The notes under the pieces were generated by a model that was not told where the DNA came from, did not search any database, and worked only from the letters and a program-made list of their open reading frames with translations. The translations under genes and the position numbers were made by a program. From assembly GCA_000711775.1 (NCBI GenBank), contig ARYC01000708.1, positions 101,063 through 165,062 on the forward strand: a stretch of 64,000 bases of DNA, written 5' to 3'. Shown here piece by piece: positions 9,812 to 22,934 of the stretch; the stretch's first letter is position 1; the number at the start of each line of letters is the position of its first letter. This DNA is from Oxytricha trifallax. Taxonomy: Eukaryota; Ciliophora; Spirotrichea; Sporadotrichida; Oxytrichidae.

Positions 9812-12800
9812 ATGGAAAAACCAGCTGCTCTAAATGATAAACCATTAAAAGAACAACCAGCTTTCTTACGTTCAATAGATTTGTCAAATTAGAATAATAT
9901 CAGACGCAAAGCTTTGCCGTCTTTTGATGTGAATAAGGATAAAATTGAGTTCATGCAATTTGACGTTGACTCTTATATTGCTCCAAATCCAGGTAAAAAT
10001 ATAATTGTTAAAATATCATAGAGTTTTTATAATCTCATGAAAATGATAAAGATCGACCACATATAAGAATGTATGGTGTTACTGCTTAAGGCAACTCCGT
10101 TCTATGTCATGTCCACAACTTCGACCCATATTTCTATGTTGAGGTTGATTCTAAAAAACATCCAAATTTTACTCCTGAAGATCTATAGAAAATTAAATCA
10201 GATTTAAATAACTGGAATAAACAAGAGGAATGTGTAAAGTTAGTAGAACTAGTATAAAAGAACTCAATTATGGGTTATTTAGAAAAATCTGGTTTATTCA
10301 TTAAAATATACTGCTCGCTACCTAAATATGTGCAATAGTTACGATCTCTATTTGAAAATGGATGTTTTACTTTAAGGGGGTCACAATGTTTTTCGCACAT
10401 AACTTATGAATCAAATTTAAGCTATTCTCTTCGATTTATGATTGATCATTAGATCGTTGGTATGCAATGGATAAGAATAGAGGCTGGAAAGTATAGAAAG
10501 AGAACTGGCACTAAAATGTCATCTTGCTAACTAGAAATAGATGTTGAGGATCCAAATGACATAATTGGATTGCCATTCGAAGGGGACTATTCAGCTATTG
10601 GACCAATAAGAATATTAAGTTTTGACATAGAATGTGGAGCTGATAAGGGTAGATTTCCCTAACCTCAAACTGATCCTGTAATTTAAATTGCCAATATAGT
10701 CAAAATTCATGGTGAAGATTAGCCATTCGTCAGAAATGTATTTACTTTGAAAGAATGCGCTCCAATTCTTGGTACTCAAGTCAATTGGTTTAATAGTGAA
10801 ACTGCTCTATTAGCTTCTTGGAGGGATTTTATACTTGAAGTTGACCCAGATATAATAACAGGATTTAACATAGTAAACTTTGATTTCCCATACATAATAA
10901 ATAGAGCTATTCAACTTGGCATGAAAAATTATCCAACTTTTGGTAAAATTGTTGACTCTTAAACTAGAATTAAAAATGGGACTTTCTCTTCAAAAGCTTT
11001 AGGAACCAGAGATACAAAAGAAATTATAATGGAAGGTAGAGTTTAATTTGACATGCTTTAACTTTTCCTGAGAGAATATAAACTCCGATCCTATACTTTA
11101 AATTCTGTATCTTCAGAATTTCTAGGTGAATAAAAGGAAGACGTGCATCATTCCCAAATCTTTATTTTATAGGAAAAGGATCAGTTTACCAGGAGAAGGC
11201 TTGCCATTTATTGTCTTAAAGATGCATATCTGCCATTAAGATTGATGGAAAAGTTGTTGAGTTTATATAATTTTACTGAGATGAGTAGAGTTACTGGAGT
11301 ACCAATTAGTTATTTATTCACAAGAGGATAATAAATCAAAGTTACGTCTTAATTATTGTAAAATCTTAAATAAATTTATAAGTTGATTTAATTTTAGCTT
11401 GAATATTATTAAATAAACTTATTCTGCAATATACAGAAAAGCAAATGCATGTAATTTGTTGATTCCAACAGAAAGAGGTCCATCAAATGAAGGAAAATTT
11501 GAAGGAGCTCTAGTTATAGATCCAAATAGAGATTTTTTCCTCGAACCAATAGCAATTTTAGATTTTGCATCGCTTTACCCATCAATTATGCTTGCTCATA
11601 ATATCTGCTACTCAACACTCATCCCGCCAAAAGCAGTCAAATTCTACAATCCTGATCATTACTTAAAAACACCCACTGGTGATCATTTTATAAAAGCAGA
11701 AGTAAAAAAGGGAATTTTACCATTAATACTTGAGGAGTTAATTGAAGCTAGAAAGAAAGCAAAGAAAGAGTTTGCTCTTTCAGACGAGAAGGCTGTTCTT
11801 GATGGAAGATAAATGGCTATGAAAGTGGCAGCAAATAGTGTCTATGGTTTTACTGGAGCTTAAATTGGTTAATTACCTTGTATAGCTATTTCATCTAGTG
11901 TTACAGCATATGGGAGAGAAATGATCGAAATGTCCAAGAATTTTGTTATAACAAGATTTAACAAGTAAAATGGCTATAAGTACGATAGTGAAGTCATTTA
12001 TGGTGACACAGATTCAGTGATGGTTAAATTTGGAGTAAAATCTGTTGCAGAAGCTATGGAGTTGGGCTAAGAAGCTGCTGAATATGTGACAAAGTTCTTT
12101 ACTGAGCCGATTAAGTTAGAGTTTGAAAAAGTATACTATCCTTATCTACTTCTAAACAAGAAGAGATATGCTGGGTTGCTATGGACTAAGCCAGATAAAT
12201 TTGATTGTATTGATGCTAAAGGTATCGAAACAGTCCGTAGAGACAGTTGTGGTTTAGTTCAAGATACTGTTTAAAACAGCTTAAACATGATTTTAATAGA
12301 AAGAGATTCAAATAAGGCTCTTGATTATTGCAAGGGTATTATCAGCGATTTGCTTTAGAATAGAATAGATTTATCTTTGCTTGTGATTTCAAAGGGTTTG
12401 GGAAAGAAATCTAAATCTGAAATCTAAGACTGCATAAGTGGTCCACCAACAACTATAAAAGAAATAAAAGCATAAGCTAAGGGATATACTTAAAAGTAGG
12501 CTCATACTGAACTCGCTGAAAGAATGAGGAAGCGAGATGCTGCATCAGCTCCAAACCAAGGCGATAGAGTGGCGTATGTTATGGTGAAGAAGACTGCAGA
12601 TAGCAAAGTTCATGAAAAATCAGAGGATCCTATGTTTGCACTCACCCATAACATGCCAATTGATTATTAGTACTATTAAGACAATCAATTGAAGTAGCCG
12701 CTTCTCAGGCTTTTTGAACCTATTTTTCCAAATGCTGAAGATCTATTCAATAATTAAATTATTATGTTTTGTTATTTTTAGAAATACTTAAAGCATTATA

Positions 12801-13299
12801 AAAAAGACAAATATTAGCATTATATTTTTAGATTGTTCAAAGGAGAACATACAAGGAATATATATGTGCCCAAACTTCAGCCAAAAACAGGTTTAGGTAA
12901 ATATGCAATAGTTTAAAAATAATGTCTCGGCTGCAAGACAATAATAAAATCTATAATAAATTAAATTTATGAGATCAAAATATAAAACTGGTTTATTCAT
13001 TTTTTAAATGTTTTCAGAAATTTTAATGAATACTGACGAAATAACAAGCTGAATAAAGTGTTTTATGCAGAGGTTGTGAACCAAAGCGTCGTCAGATATA
13101 CATAGAGAGAAAAATTGAATTAAATATAAATGAGAAGGCATTTGCAGATTTATGGGTTTAATGTCAGAGATGCTAAGGTAATTTACATGAGGATGTTTTA
13201 TGCTAGAGCAGAGACTGTCCTATATTTTACAGGAGGATTAAAGCAAAGAAATAATATGAAGAAAATGCCCAATTATTAAAAGGATTTGATGATTGGTGA
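9812..13299 (+). CDS. POLD1: DNA polymerase delta catalytic subunit
   Basis: Family B polymerase of about 1,090 residues. Exonuclease motifs are SFDIECG (Exo I), [12 protein letters not shown] (Exo II) and YCLKDAYLP (Exo III). Polymerase motifs are [10 protein letters not shown] (A), [12 protein letters not shown] (B) and YGDTDSVM (C). The C-terminus has cysteine motifs typical of delta: CLGC then CRGC (CysA) and CQRC...[12 protein letters not shown] (CysB, the iron-sulfur module), ending GFDDW before TGA 13297-13299. Introns at 9993-10021 and 11358-11436 are phase-consistent. About 110 bp (12945-13060) interrupts CysA and must be an IES or intron. The N-terminus is shorter than in animals. 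It replicates the lagging strand with PCNA. This gene is not scrambled here. Confidence 0.95.
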
Positions 13300-13465
13300 A
13301 AAAGCTTATTTAAAGTTTTAGATTAATTTAAAGTAATTTCTTTAATTTTTTACACAGTAGTTATTATCTTAATTTTGTAATAAAAATATTTAATAAAATA
13401 ACAACTTAGCTAAGGCTTATTTCTCTTTATTTTGGTAGGTGCATTTTAAAAACATTATTAAGATA

Positions 13466-14878
13466 TCAATAGAACTTAGTGCCAGCCCCACCTGCCTTGA
13501 ACTAGTTATTATAGTTTGCTTGCACTTATTATGTATAGGCTGGTGCCACTACTTAATCTCTTTGAATGTTAGGCTGATTATATAAGTAGTGTCCTTATCC
13601 ACCATACAAAGACTATTGCTGTTAATTCATTGGCAACATGGAAGCAATGTTATTGTTGCCTCCCATTTATTACACTTATGGTTGCATTTAGGGCTACTAG
13701 TCTCCAGAAGAAGGGGAGGCAGATGAATGAATTGGCATGTTTTAATTAGACATTTGTGTAGGGAATCCTCCAAACTGCTGTTAATCTGGCATCTACTGGT
13801 TTATCAGATTTGATGGTGCTGCAAATTATTACTATTGCTACTAATACTGTTGTTGCTACTGTTATTAGTATGGTGAAGGCTATTGATATTATTGTGGCAT
13901 CTGTTGTTGTTGCTGATATGGGTTTTGATAATCAAATCCTGGGTTGCCACCATATTGGTAATTGTTAGGGTCTCTGTAAGCTGGTTAAGTTTAAGATCTT
14001 GGTTATTCAAAAAGCTCCTTTCTCACTGGTCTCCCTGCAAATCCAGTGCCCATAATAGAAGCACCTACAGACTGCAACTCGCTTGGATTATAGATTTGAT
14101 GTTTTGGAACATCTACACTCATTCTATTACTTCCATTAATGGGATTAAAGCCACAGTTAGATCTCACATCAATATTTTTGCTTCTCATCATTGCTCTTAC
14201 TTTGGCATCGTCATCCCTAGTCTTTAAATATTGGCCTTCATCTGTTTATTCATATTGCAAGCTTAAAATGTTATAAGCAGCCCCACCTTTGTTCCTCTAC
14301 CCTGTTAAATACTTGTCATTCATTGCTTGGATTCTTTATGATTAGCGTTAGTTTTCCTCATCCATAAATTCCCATCTCTTTAAGTCTCTCTCATATTTCT
14401 CAACTCTAAAAGGAAAAAATTAATGGTCAGTTATAAATAAAAAGGAAAATTTGTGAGGTGTAAAATCTCTTCATAGCAGTTACCTTTTTTACTCAATAGC
14501 TTCCATTTTAGCTTTATGTTGCTACTCTCTAATCATTTTATCATGTGAGGCAAAGTCTTTGTTGAATCTATCGTTATCTATTTTTAAAGTTTAATAGCTG
14601 TAAAATAATATTCAAAAATTACCTGGAAGGAAATGGGAGGATGTAGGATCTGGATTGTTAACCAGTGCATTATCAACATATTTATGGTAAGAGCCTATTC
14701 TATCCCTCAGTCTCAACTGCTCAATTCTTTCCCTGTCCTTAAGTGCAGCCTATAATAATTATTTTTTAGAGAATATTTATAATTAAGCCTCAAATGGATA
14801 TTCAAGAAATTGAGAAATAAACTGACTTACTCTTTCTTCTCTTGTCCTTGGTTCTACCTAATTCATATTCATCATCAT
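13466..14878 (-). CDS. Q-rich protein with conserved-looking N-terminal half
   Basis: Starts with three Met codons (MMMNMNQVEPRTREER) and is split by introns of 81, 45 and 78 nt, all GT-AG and phase-consistent, giving 402 residues and TGA at 13466-13468. The N-terminal half is charged and helical, then reads NKGGAAYNILSLQYEQT and RAMMRSKNIDVRSNCGFNPI, which looks like a conserved globular motif of a ciliary protein family, though I cannot name it. The C-terminal half is almost all Gln, Pro, Asn and Tyr, prion-like in composition. It converges on POLD1 with a 170 bp gap. Confidence 0.75.
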
Positions 14879-15028
14879 TTTAATTAACTTTAATTATAAA
14901 CAATTATAAATTTATTTTTTCATTTTCAATTATGCTTTCTTGATTTATTATACTAACAAATAAGATACTAGAAGTTATAGATAAGTTCAGAATTTTCTAA
15001 TTACAATAAATTTATAAGTTTGTTTAAA

Positions 15029-18000
15029 ATGAATGGCGATTTAGAATAGACTCCAGATAATTATAAAGGCAGTTTATATCCAGGAGAATATTAGTAAACC
15101 TCCACTGAGTACATAAGAGGAGACAAGTCTACTAAAAAGGTTCAAAGTGATGGGGTATAGAGACTAAATACTAAGGGCAAACCTATTTTTACAGAAGATG
15201 GAGAACCTAATTTACCTATAATTATATTTTAAGCATTTTAAAATTGTAAATTTATACGATAGCAGGCTTGAACACAGAAGGCGCTTTGATGGAAGAGGAT
15301 AATCAATAAAAATTAAAGAAATTATTGAAAGAGAAGGAAGAACTAAAATCAGGGGTTTTCAGATTTCATAATAAGATTACACTATATTCTAAAAAGTCAT
15401 TGTTTTTCTTCAACGATAAAAGTGTCTTTAGAAAAGTTGCTGTTTGGCTAATAGAATGGAAGTAAGTATTTTTTTAATTAATTTGCATTGCGCTAATTTT
15501 CAAATTTTTTAAAACTTTAAATGGTGTAACCTAACTATTTTACAGTTGGTTTGATAGATTCATTATGTTTTGCATTTTCGCAAATTCTATATCACTAAGC
15601 ATGTTTGATTATACAGACAGAGATGCAAAAACCCAATATAATCAGATTTTAAACAATATTGGTGATGCATTCACATTTTTGTTCTTGTTTGAAGCACTTG
15701 TAAAGATATTTGCCATGGGTTTTATTATTCATAAAAAATCATACTTAAGAGATGGGTGGAACGTTCTTGACTTCTTCATTGTTGTAACAGGGTAATTCGA
15801 TTTATCCTATATTTAACTAAAAATTATAGACTAGTGGATTTAGTTGCAACAACTATTAATTTGAAATCTCTTAGAACTCTGAGAGTAATGAGACCCTTGA
15901 GAAGTATAAATGCTATACCAAGCATGAGAAGACTAGTAAGCACGTTGCTGTAATCTTTACCTGAACTCGGAAATGCAGCGATCTTCCTGTTCTTTATGAT
16001 AATATTATTTGGTATATTGGGTCTTTAACAGTTCAGTGGGGTAATGTATTACAAATGCCGTTTGACCGAGAAACCCATAAATGGAACATATTGGCCGAAA
16101 AGTCCAGATTTCACTAGAGTATGCTCCAAAGCTTCAGATGGAGGGTATCATTGTCCTGAGTATCTATGGTGTGGAAGTCCTTTAGATGTGGGAATATCAT
16201 TAGAGGATGATGGAGTTTACAATGACAATTAGATTTAATTTGGAATTAGTTCCTTTGATAATTTTGGCTAAGCTGTCCTATAAAAGAACCATATTTTTTT
16301 TATTACTAGTCTATACTAGTTATAGGTGTATTCTAAACCATTAGTAAAGATGGCTGGGCTGACTTAATGTACAATATGTCAGATGGATCTAACTACATCT
16401 TCGCTAGAATATATTTCTGTTTTATTATAGTTTTTGGGTCTTTCTTTTTGCTTAATTTGATTCTTGCTGTAATTATGGGATTCACAAGGATTCTAAATAG
16501 ATGAAGAAAATGAGCTCATAAAGAAAGAGAAGCTGTTCAAGTAAGATAAGAAGATTAACTTTGAAAAATTAACAACAGAAGATATATTGAATATGAGCTC
16601 TAGTGAAGGGGAAAACGCAATTGAAGAATTTCAAGCATTTTAAGAGTAAGAAGAGAAAATTAGGACTTTAGGAATGGATTCCTATAAACTTAATAAATTT
16701 GTTGGTACCAAGTTTTTTTCTTTTCAAATAATGCATTTAAATCTTCTCAAATGACGAAAAGCAAAACCCTGAAGAGAAATAAGATTAATCTTGAAGTAGA
16801 ATAGCTTGATGGCAGTTAAGAGGTCTACAATCATAAACTAACAACACCTAATAATAAGCAGTCGTATAGAGACACTCTGCCATTAAAGGACATCTAAGAC
16901 TAAACTCCAGTTTCAAACAATAACTTAAACGCACCACCCACTCCCATGTCTCATACCCCTTATTCAGCTATGTTAATTCAGTAAAAGGGTGGTAAGCAGC
17001 ATGGCGAAGATTTTACTTCCAGTTTTGGCTTAGCAATGCTCTAAAAGACACTTGAAAAAGATCCCTAACACTTTTAAAAAGCAACTACATCTTTAAAGCA
17101 GTTTTAAGAGCTTGAAATTCAAATGCTTTAACAATTTATATTTTTGTTTCAATATAAATCCAATATCAGTTAATACAAAATCACTCTTTTTTCTATTTGA
17201 ATGATAGATTTCTTTTCATTTAATAAAATAATAATTCAAAAATATAAACTCGATCTAATATAACTAAAGATTTATTTGATTAAGTTCAATTAAATAGTAA
17301 ATCAAAATTACCTGTAAACAAAAATAATATGACAAATATAATTTTTTATTGTGAAATATTTAAGTATATAAAGTAGTGGATTTTCAAAGTAAAATATATT
17401 GTTAAAAAAAAGTTATTCTTGAGGTTTAATGCACTAAGCTGACTAAATTGAAGATAAAGGGGAAAGACTAAAAGTAAACTTAGTTCAATTTTTTAGTATG
17501 TTATAAAGAAATTAATATATAAAATCATTTTATTTATTATTGAATGTAATTAAAATCATATAATACTCAAAATATTTAAAAATTATGTTTATAATAGAAA
17601 ATGTTCGTATAGTAAAAAAGAGTCCTTGAAAAAATGGAGCTAGACATTAAGAAGAAATATGCTTAAAGTAAAAGAAGAATTTATGGCATTGATAACGAAC
17701 AGGAAATCGTAACACAAATTAAGAAAGGTATAAAGTCAGAGATATTGAAGCAGGAAACAGAATAGAGAATATTAGATGAAGAGGAAGAAGATTCAACTCC
17801 TAAGAAAATGCTGAGGTAAAGGGAAAATGACGAAGTGGAGAAGTAGCTTGATTAAGTGTGTTTGATAGCTTTGAAAATATGTTCCAATCTCAAATAGTTA
17901 AATTTGAAGCAACATCTCTAAGAGGTTATATTGTAAAAGTTCAAGTCATAACTCATTCAAAAGAATATTCTTGAAAAGATGAACAATCAAGTTGATTCTA

Positions 18001-21000
18001 AAATGACTCAAAACATTTTAACTATTCGTGCTTAGAAAACACCAGTATATGGCATATGTTTGAGAATAGCCACTCATCCTTTGTTCAACTTACTAATTAT
18101 CTGTGCTATAGTATGCAATGCTGTTGTTTTAGCAATGGACAGATATCCTTAGAGCGATGGTGAAAATAAATTGCTTGATTTCTTTAACTTGGCATTTTTC
18201 ACAATTTTTGGAGTTGAACTTGTGCTAAAGCTAACTGGACTAGGCCTTACTTTTTATTTCAAAGACAAATTTAACTTATTTGACAGTATAGTAGTGTTTG
18301 TAAGCATGATCGATATTACGCTATAATATGCTTCAAAAGAAAGCAGTGTCTCTGGAGGTGCTATATCTGCCTTAAGAGTCTTCAGAGTTATTAGAATTTT
18401 CTAATTAGCTAAAATTTGGAAAAACTTTCAAAATCTGCTTAGAGTAATATCAAATACAGTGAAAGATATCTCAAATATTTCAATTTTAATCTTCCTGTTT
18501 ATCTTTACTTACACTCTTTTGGGAATGGATCTATTCGCTTACTAACTTAGGTTAAATGAGATAGATAGCGTGCTTACATTTTCCGATGATGCCTTGTCAC
18601 CTCAATCAACTTTTAACTCATTCATAAGATCTTTCATCTCTGTATTTATTGTGCTCGCTAATGATGGATGGACGAATATATACTTTGATCACTATAGGGC
18701 AGTTGGCTCAATAACTGCGAGTTTCTACTTCATTTCATTAATGATCATTGGACAGTATATCCTGCTTAATCTCTTCATTGCAATTTTAATTGAAAATTTT
18801 GAGCAAGTTTCAGTTCATTAAGACACAGTCAATAAACTTAATTAAGGCTAAAAGCAATTAAAATCATATGAAGTTGTACTTAAATTCATCTATAAATGTT
18901 TCAGAAAAGAATACAAATAATAGGATGATAGTGAAATTGCTCAATTAATTAGAAAGAAAGAAGATGACTCTTAATAAAAGACTCCCTCACTCTACATTTT
19001 CAAAAATGATAACAAAATCAGGAAGTTTTGTAAGAAGTATACTACGCATAAAAAGTTTGAAAGTGTCATGCTTTTCATAATTTTAATCAGCAGCGTTTAA
19101 TTAGCTGTGGATAATCCCCTAAATGATCCTGAATCCATTGTTTCTTCTATTTTAGGGAATGTTGATATTATTCTGACAACCATATTTACTTTGGAATGTG
19201 TCATGAAAATATTATAAACATGTGTCCATTTATTAATTTTAATAGTTATAGTTGGCTTTGGGTACATAAACTGCGGTTCAACGAGCTATATTAGATCTGG
19301 TTGGAACATTCTTGATTTCATTGTTGTCTTTTTATCAGTAACTAGTTTTATATTTTAATTTCCTTAATATAGATTGTATCCATGATGGTGAGTTCAAAGA
19401 ACATTAACTCGATTAAAATTCTGAGACTATTAAAAGTCTTGAGACCACTTAGAGTTATTTCCAGAAATTAAGGCTTGAAAATATCGTTAAGATCCTTAGG
19501 CAAAGCTGTTCCAGGAATTATCAATGTGTCCATTATCTCATTAGTCTTTTATCTGATTTTTGGTATTATTGGAGTCAACTATTTCAAAGGAGTATATTAC
19601 TATTGTGAGACTGATCACTTGATAAGATCTAATATGCTCATAATGAGGATGGATTCTAAATGGGATTGCCTAAGTTTAGGAGGTGAATGGAAGAAATATT
19701 TCCAAAATTTCGACAATATTTTTGAAGCTATAGGAACTTTATTTACCATTTCAACAGCTGTGGACTGGTCAGAAGTCATGTATAGAGGAGCAAGTGCTAG
19801 GGGAATTGACTTGTCTCCTAAAGATATGAACAGCTAAAGCTCAGCAATCTTCTTTATAGCTTTTATGATAGTTGGGAACTTTTTCTTGCTAAATCTCTTC
19901 GTAGGAGTAGTAATTAGTACTTACAATAGAGAAAAAGAAGTTCTGGGAAGAAATTTCTTATTGACAGAGAAGCAAAGAAAGTGGCTTGAAAATAAAATTA
20001 TGATGGTATAGTCTAAACCTATGCTAAAAATGAAGCTTCCAGCTAATGAATGGAGATAACCTTTCTTTATACTTGCCGAATTCAAATGGTTTGAGAGATT
20101 CATATACTTTTGCATTATAGCAAACACTGTTATTTTGTCTATTTAATGGCAAAATTAACCATAAGTACTTGATGTATTGACTGAAAAAGTAAACTATGCT
20201 TTCGCTGGAATCTTTACATTTGAGGTTATTGTTAAATTCTTGGCTTATGGAAAGAGATATTTTAAAGATGGTTGGAATAACTTTGATATAGTAATTGTGA
20301 TAATGACACTGATAAGTATTTTACTTGCTGCTACTACAAGCTACTAACTTGGCCCTCAAACCACTATCATTAGATCATTTAGAATTGGCAGAATATTTAA
20401 GTTGTTCCGAAGAAATAAATCACTAAAGTCTATCTTCTAAACCTTTTTGGTAACTTTACCTGCTATGGCTAATGTTGGTAGTTTGCTAGTGCTCTTTATA
20501 TTTATATATTCCATTCTTGGTGTTTATATATTTGCTGATATCAAACTAAGCGGAAAACTTACTGAAAATTAGGGTTTAAAGTAAGATGCTAATTTTTTAA
20601 TAATTATCATATAAAGTTAATATTAAGTACAATTGATCGTTCCTTTTAAAACAAAATTTTTTATTTATTGTTTTATATTTATCAAAGATAGAAATTTTCT
20701 TTTATATTAACAATTGAAAATCATTTTATATATTTTAAAAGCTAATTTTTTAAATAGATTAAATTTTAATTATGATATTATGTTGCATATTCAAATATAT
20801 CTATAGTAAATTTATTTAAAAAGACTTTAATTTAAATTTTTATAAAATTTAAAATCTATTTAAATCCCATTACTCTGAAAATGCTAATTTCTAAAATGTT
20901 TCTAATGCATTTTTACTACTAGTGAGAATATCTACCGGAGAAAATTGGTCTAAACTTATGAACTCTTTGTAAAACCAATATATTATATTTTAAATAAATA

Positions 21001-22742
21001 ATAAAAATGCATTTACTATATTTATTTACTAATTTTTTGATAATCTAAAATAAAATAAAAATTAAAGTAATATCATCTATTAAATTAATTTTAATTAATC
21101 CTATTTTCATGATTAATCTATGGGTTTTAATAAAGCTACAATTTGGAGTACCAGTGTGTTGACTCTCCAGTATTTCAAGATTACTAATCTGCAGGATGTA
21201 ATAAATTTATTGATAATTTATAATTATTGTTATAGATAACACTGTTGGCTGTGGAAGCTTTACTTTTCCAATTATTTACTTCTATTCCTACATTTTAGTG
21301 GTTCAACTGATCTATTTGAAGCTATTCATTGCTATTATACTGTAAGGGTTTTAAGACACCACAGAAAGAGACAATAAACTTCTGGATTAAGAAGCAAGTG
21401 ATAGATTTAGAGAGGTATGGGCAAATTATGATCCAGATGTAAGTTTACTACATTTTTATTTAATATAGGGCACAACTTTTATGAGTTCATAGAGTTACGG
21501 GTTATTTTTGGAAAGATTGGGATAACCACTTGGTTGGGAACTTGACTACACTTACAACTATCTCAAGCAGCTCAATTTAATAAATAATTTTTATTACTTA
21601 ATTACCTGGATGAAGTGAGTTTACCCAAATATAATGCAGGGAAAGATTATCAATTCATGGATGTGTTTGAAAGTTTAGCACTACTTATGATTGTAAAAAA
21701 GGAAGTAAAGAAATACCTAGTAAAATACTCTCGAAAAGTTCAAATGATTCAGTAACGCAAAGAAATAATGGATTAAAAGAAAAGAGAGGAATTATTCAGA
21801 AAGAAACATAGAGTAAGAAAGCCAACTATGAAAAATAGTGGGAAACTTGTTATCACTCCTAAACTAAATAAGCAAGCGACTAATAACTTTAGCAAGAAAG
21901 AATTGCCAAAACAAGGTACTATAAAAGACATCAATAAAGATCTGAAGATAAAAAAGAAACAACAGCAGGATACTATGGCGGACTCTACTTATAACAATTC
22001 AAATACTAGAACTAAAAATGGTGGAAGATTAGACACAAATTTGGATGACTTGCTTTACCATGATACTGACCAGCACTAGGAAGAACTTAAAAATTAGCTT
22101 AGGAGCTTGATCTATTTAATTTATTACTTTTATCTACCTAATTTATTACTGTTAATATATATCTAAACTGGTACATACCAGCCATCGGACACTTAACTAC
22201 AGACAACCACGAATTAAAACAGTAGAATGACTACTCAACCACAGGGTTTCGGATAAGCTTTGTAAAACAACTTGCCAAGATAGAGTAACGCCACCAACTA
22301 TAACTACAATATGATGGTTGACAGCACAAATACCTAACTGAAAACCAATTTCGGGGAGATGAGAAGTGACTTAAATGAGGATGACATCGAAGCATAGATT
22401 GATGCTCTGCTGCAAAATAATTCTTTAATGAACGATCTAGAAATGAAACTCAATTAGCAAGACAGTCAGCAGTAGCAACAGTAGCAGACATAGCAGCAAT
22501 AACAGCTGCAATAACAGTAATAGCAAATGATACAGTAGCAGCAATAAATCAAAAAATAGTAGCAATAATAACTCAATTAAGAGAGCAATGCTTTGGGGTA
22601 AGACTTGATGAGAAAGCAAAATATTGACAACAATAATAATAATTATGGTTTCACCAGCACTAGCAGACAACCATAAAACGGACCCAATAGAAATCAATAT
22701 ACCAACCAAAATGTCCCTAAATATGGATTTTAGAAATAATGA
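15029..22742 (+). CDS. four-domain voltage-gated cation channel alpha subunit (Cav/NALCN-like)
   Basis: About 2,000 residues in four repeats of six membrane helices. S4 voltage sensors are clear: LKSLRTLRVMRPLRS (I), ISALRVFRVIRIF (II), SIKILRLLKVLRPLRV (III) and IIRSFRIGRIFKLFRR (IV). Pore loops read TISKDGW, VLANDGW, STAVDW and STGENW, so the filter positions are D, D, V and E. Domain IV is followed by VGCGSFTFPIIYFYSY and an S6 ending IILQGFQD, then an IQ-like basic helix and a long poly-Gln/Asn tail ending KYGFQKQ. Several GT-AG introns and at least five IESs interrupt the gene. Cav-type channels carry the ciliary calcium current in ciliates; this one could also be a sodium or leak channel, since site III lacks an acid. 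Confidence 0.92.
16484..16493. other. 10 bp micro-IES in the channel gene, pointer GGATTC
   Basis: GGATTC occurs at 16478-16483 and 16488-16493 with only ACAA between. Reading straight through hits TGA; keeping one copy joins ATG GGA TTC to TAA ATA GAT GAA and continues the channel linker after the domain I S6 (LILAVIMGF). Only the restored frame looks like a channel. Confidence 0.75.
16697..16731. other. 35 bp IES in the channel gene, pointer AATAA
   Basis: AATAA at 16692-16696 and 16727-16731 bounds a T-rich segment. Collapsing it joins AAA CTT AAT AA to T GCA TTT and puts the I-II linker into the frame that reads KSSQMTKSKTLKR and onwards. Without removal the frame ends at TGA within about 20 codons. 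Confidence 0.65.
17130..17600. other. about 470 bp IES between coding blocks of the channel I-II linker
   Basis: Coding text ends near LQQFIFLFQY and restarts near 17610 with a charged linker (MELDIKKKYAQSKRRIYGID). The sequence between is very AT-rich with TGA codons. The exact pointer was not resolved, so both ends are approximate. Confidence 0.6.
20596..20890. other. 295 bp IES in the channel gene, pointer ATGCTAATTT
   Basis: A 10 bp repeat ATGCTAATTT is at 20586-20595 and 20881-20890. Collapsing it joins GLKQDANF to QNVSNAFLLLVR in frame, directly upstream of the domain IV pore loop STGENW. The insert is AT-rich and lacks any channel sequence. The repeat length makes chance unlikely. Confidence 0.92.
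21577..21602. other. 26 bp IES in the channel gene, pointer AAT
   Basis: AAT at 21574-21576 and 21600-21602 allows CTC AAT to join TAC CTG GAT GAA, switching the frame to the C-terminal tail that begins YLDEVSLPKYNAGKDY. Without removal the ORF ends ITWMK at a TGA. The pointer is short, so the exact junction is less certain than the need for one. Confidence 0.6.
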
Positions 22743-22934
22743 TCAACATTAATTCAAAGTAATTTAAATTTCTTAAATATTAATTTGAAATGTTAACTTG
22801 TTAGATAATTATAAATAATGATAAACTATTTTAACTTAAGAAATTGATATTAGAAATTAATACTTCTTGATTTTAAATAACTTCAGTTTCTTCGATTTAA
22901 GATATGATAGTTTCATTAAGTTAATAACGAGTCA

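Noticed and set aside
13883-14227. Plus-strand ORF opposite the Q-rich gene
   Set aside because: It is the shadow of CAG/CAA-type codons on the other strand; the minus strand has three phase-consistent introns and a coherent protein.
22437-22709. Minus-strand Leu-rich ORF resembling a membrane protein
   Set aside because: It is the complement of the poly-Gln tail of the channel, where TAG/CAG runs read as Leu on the other strand.
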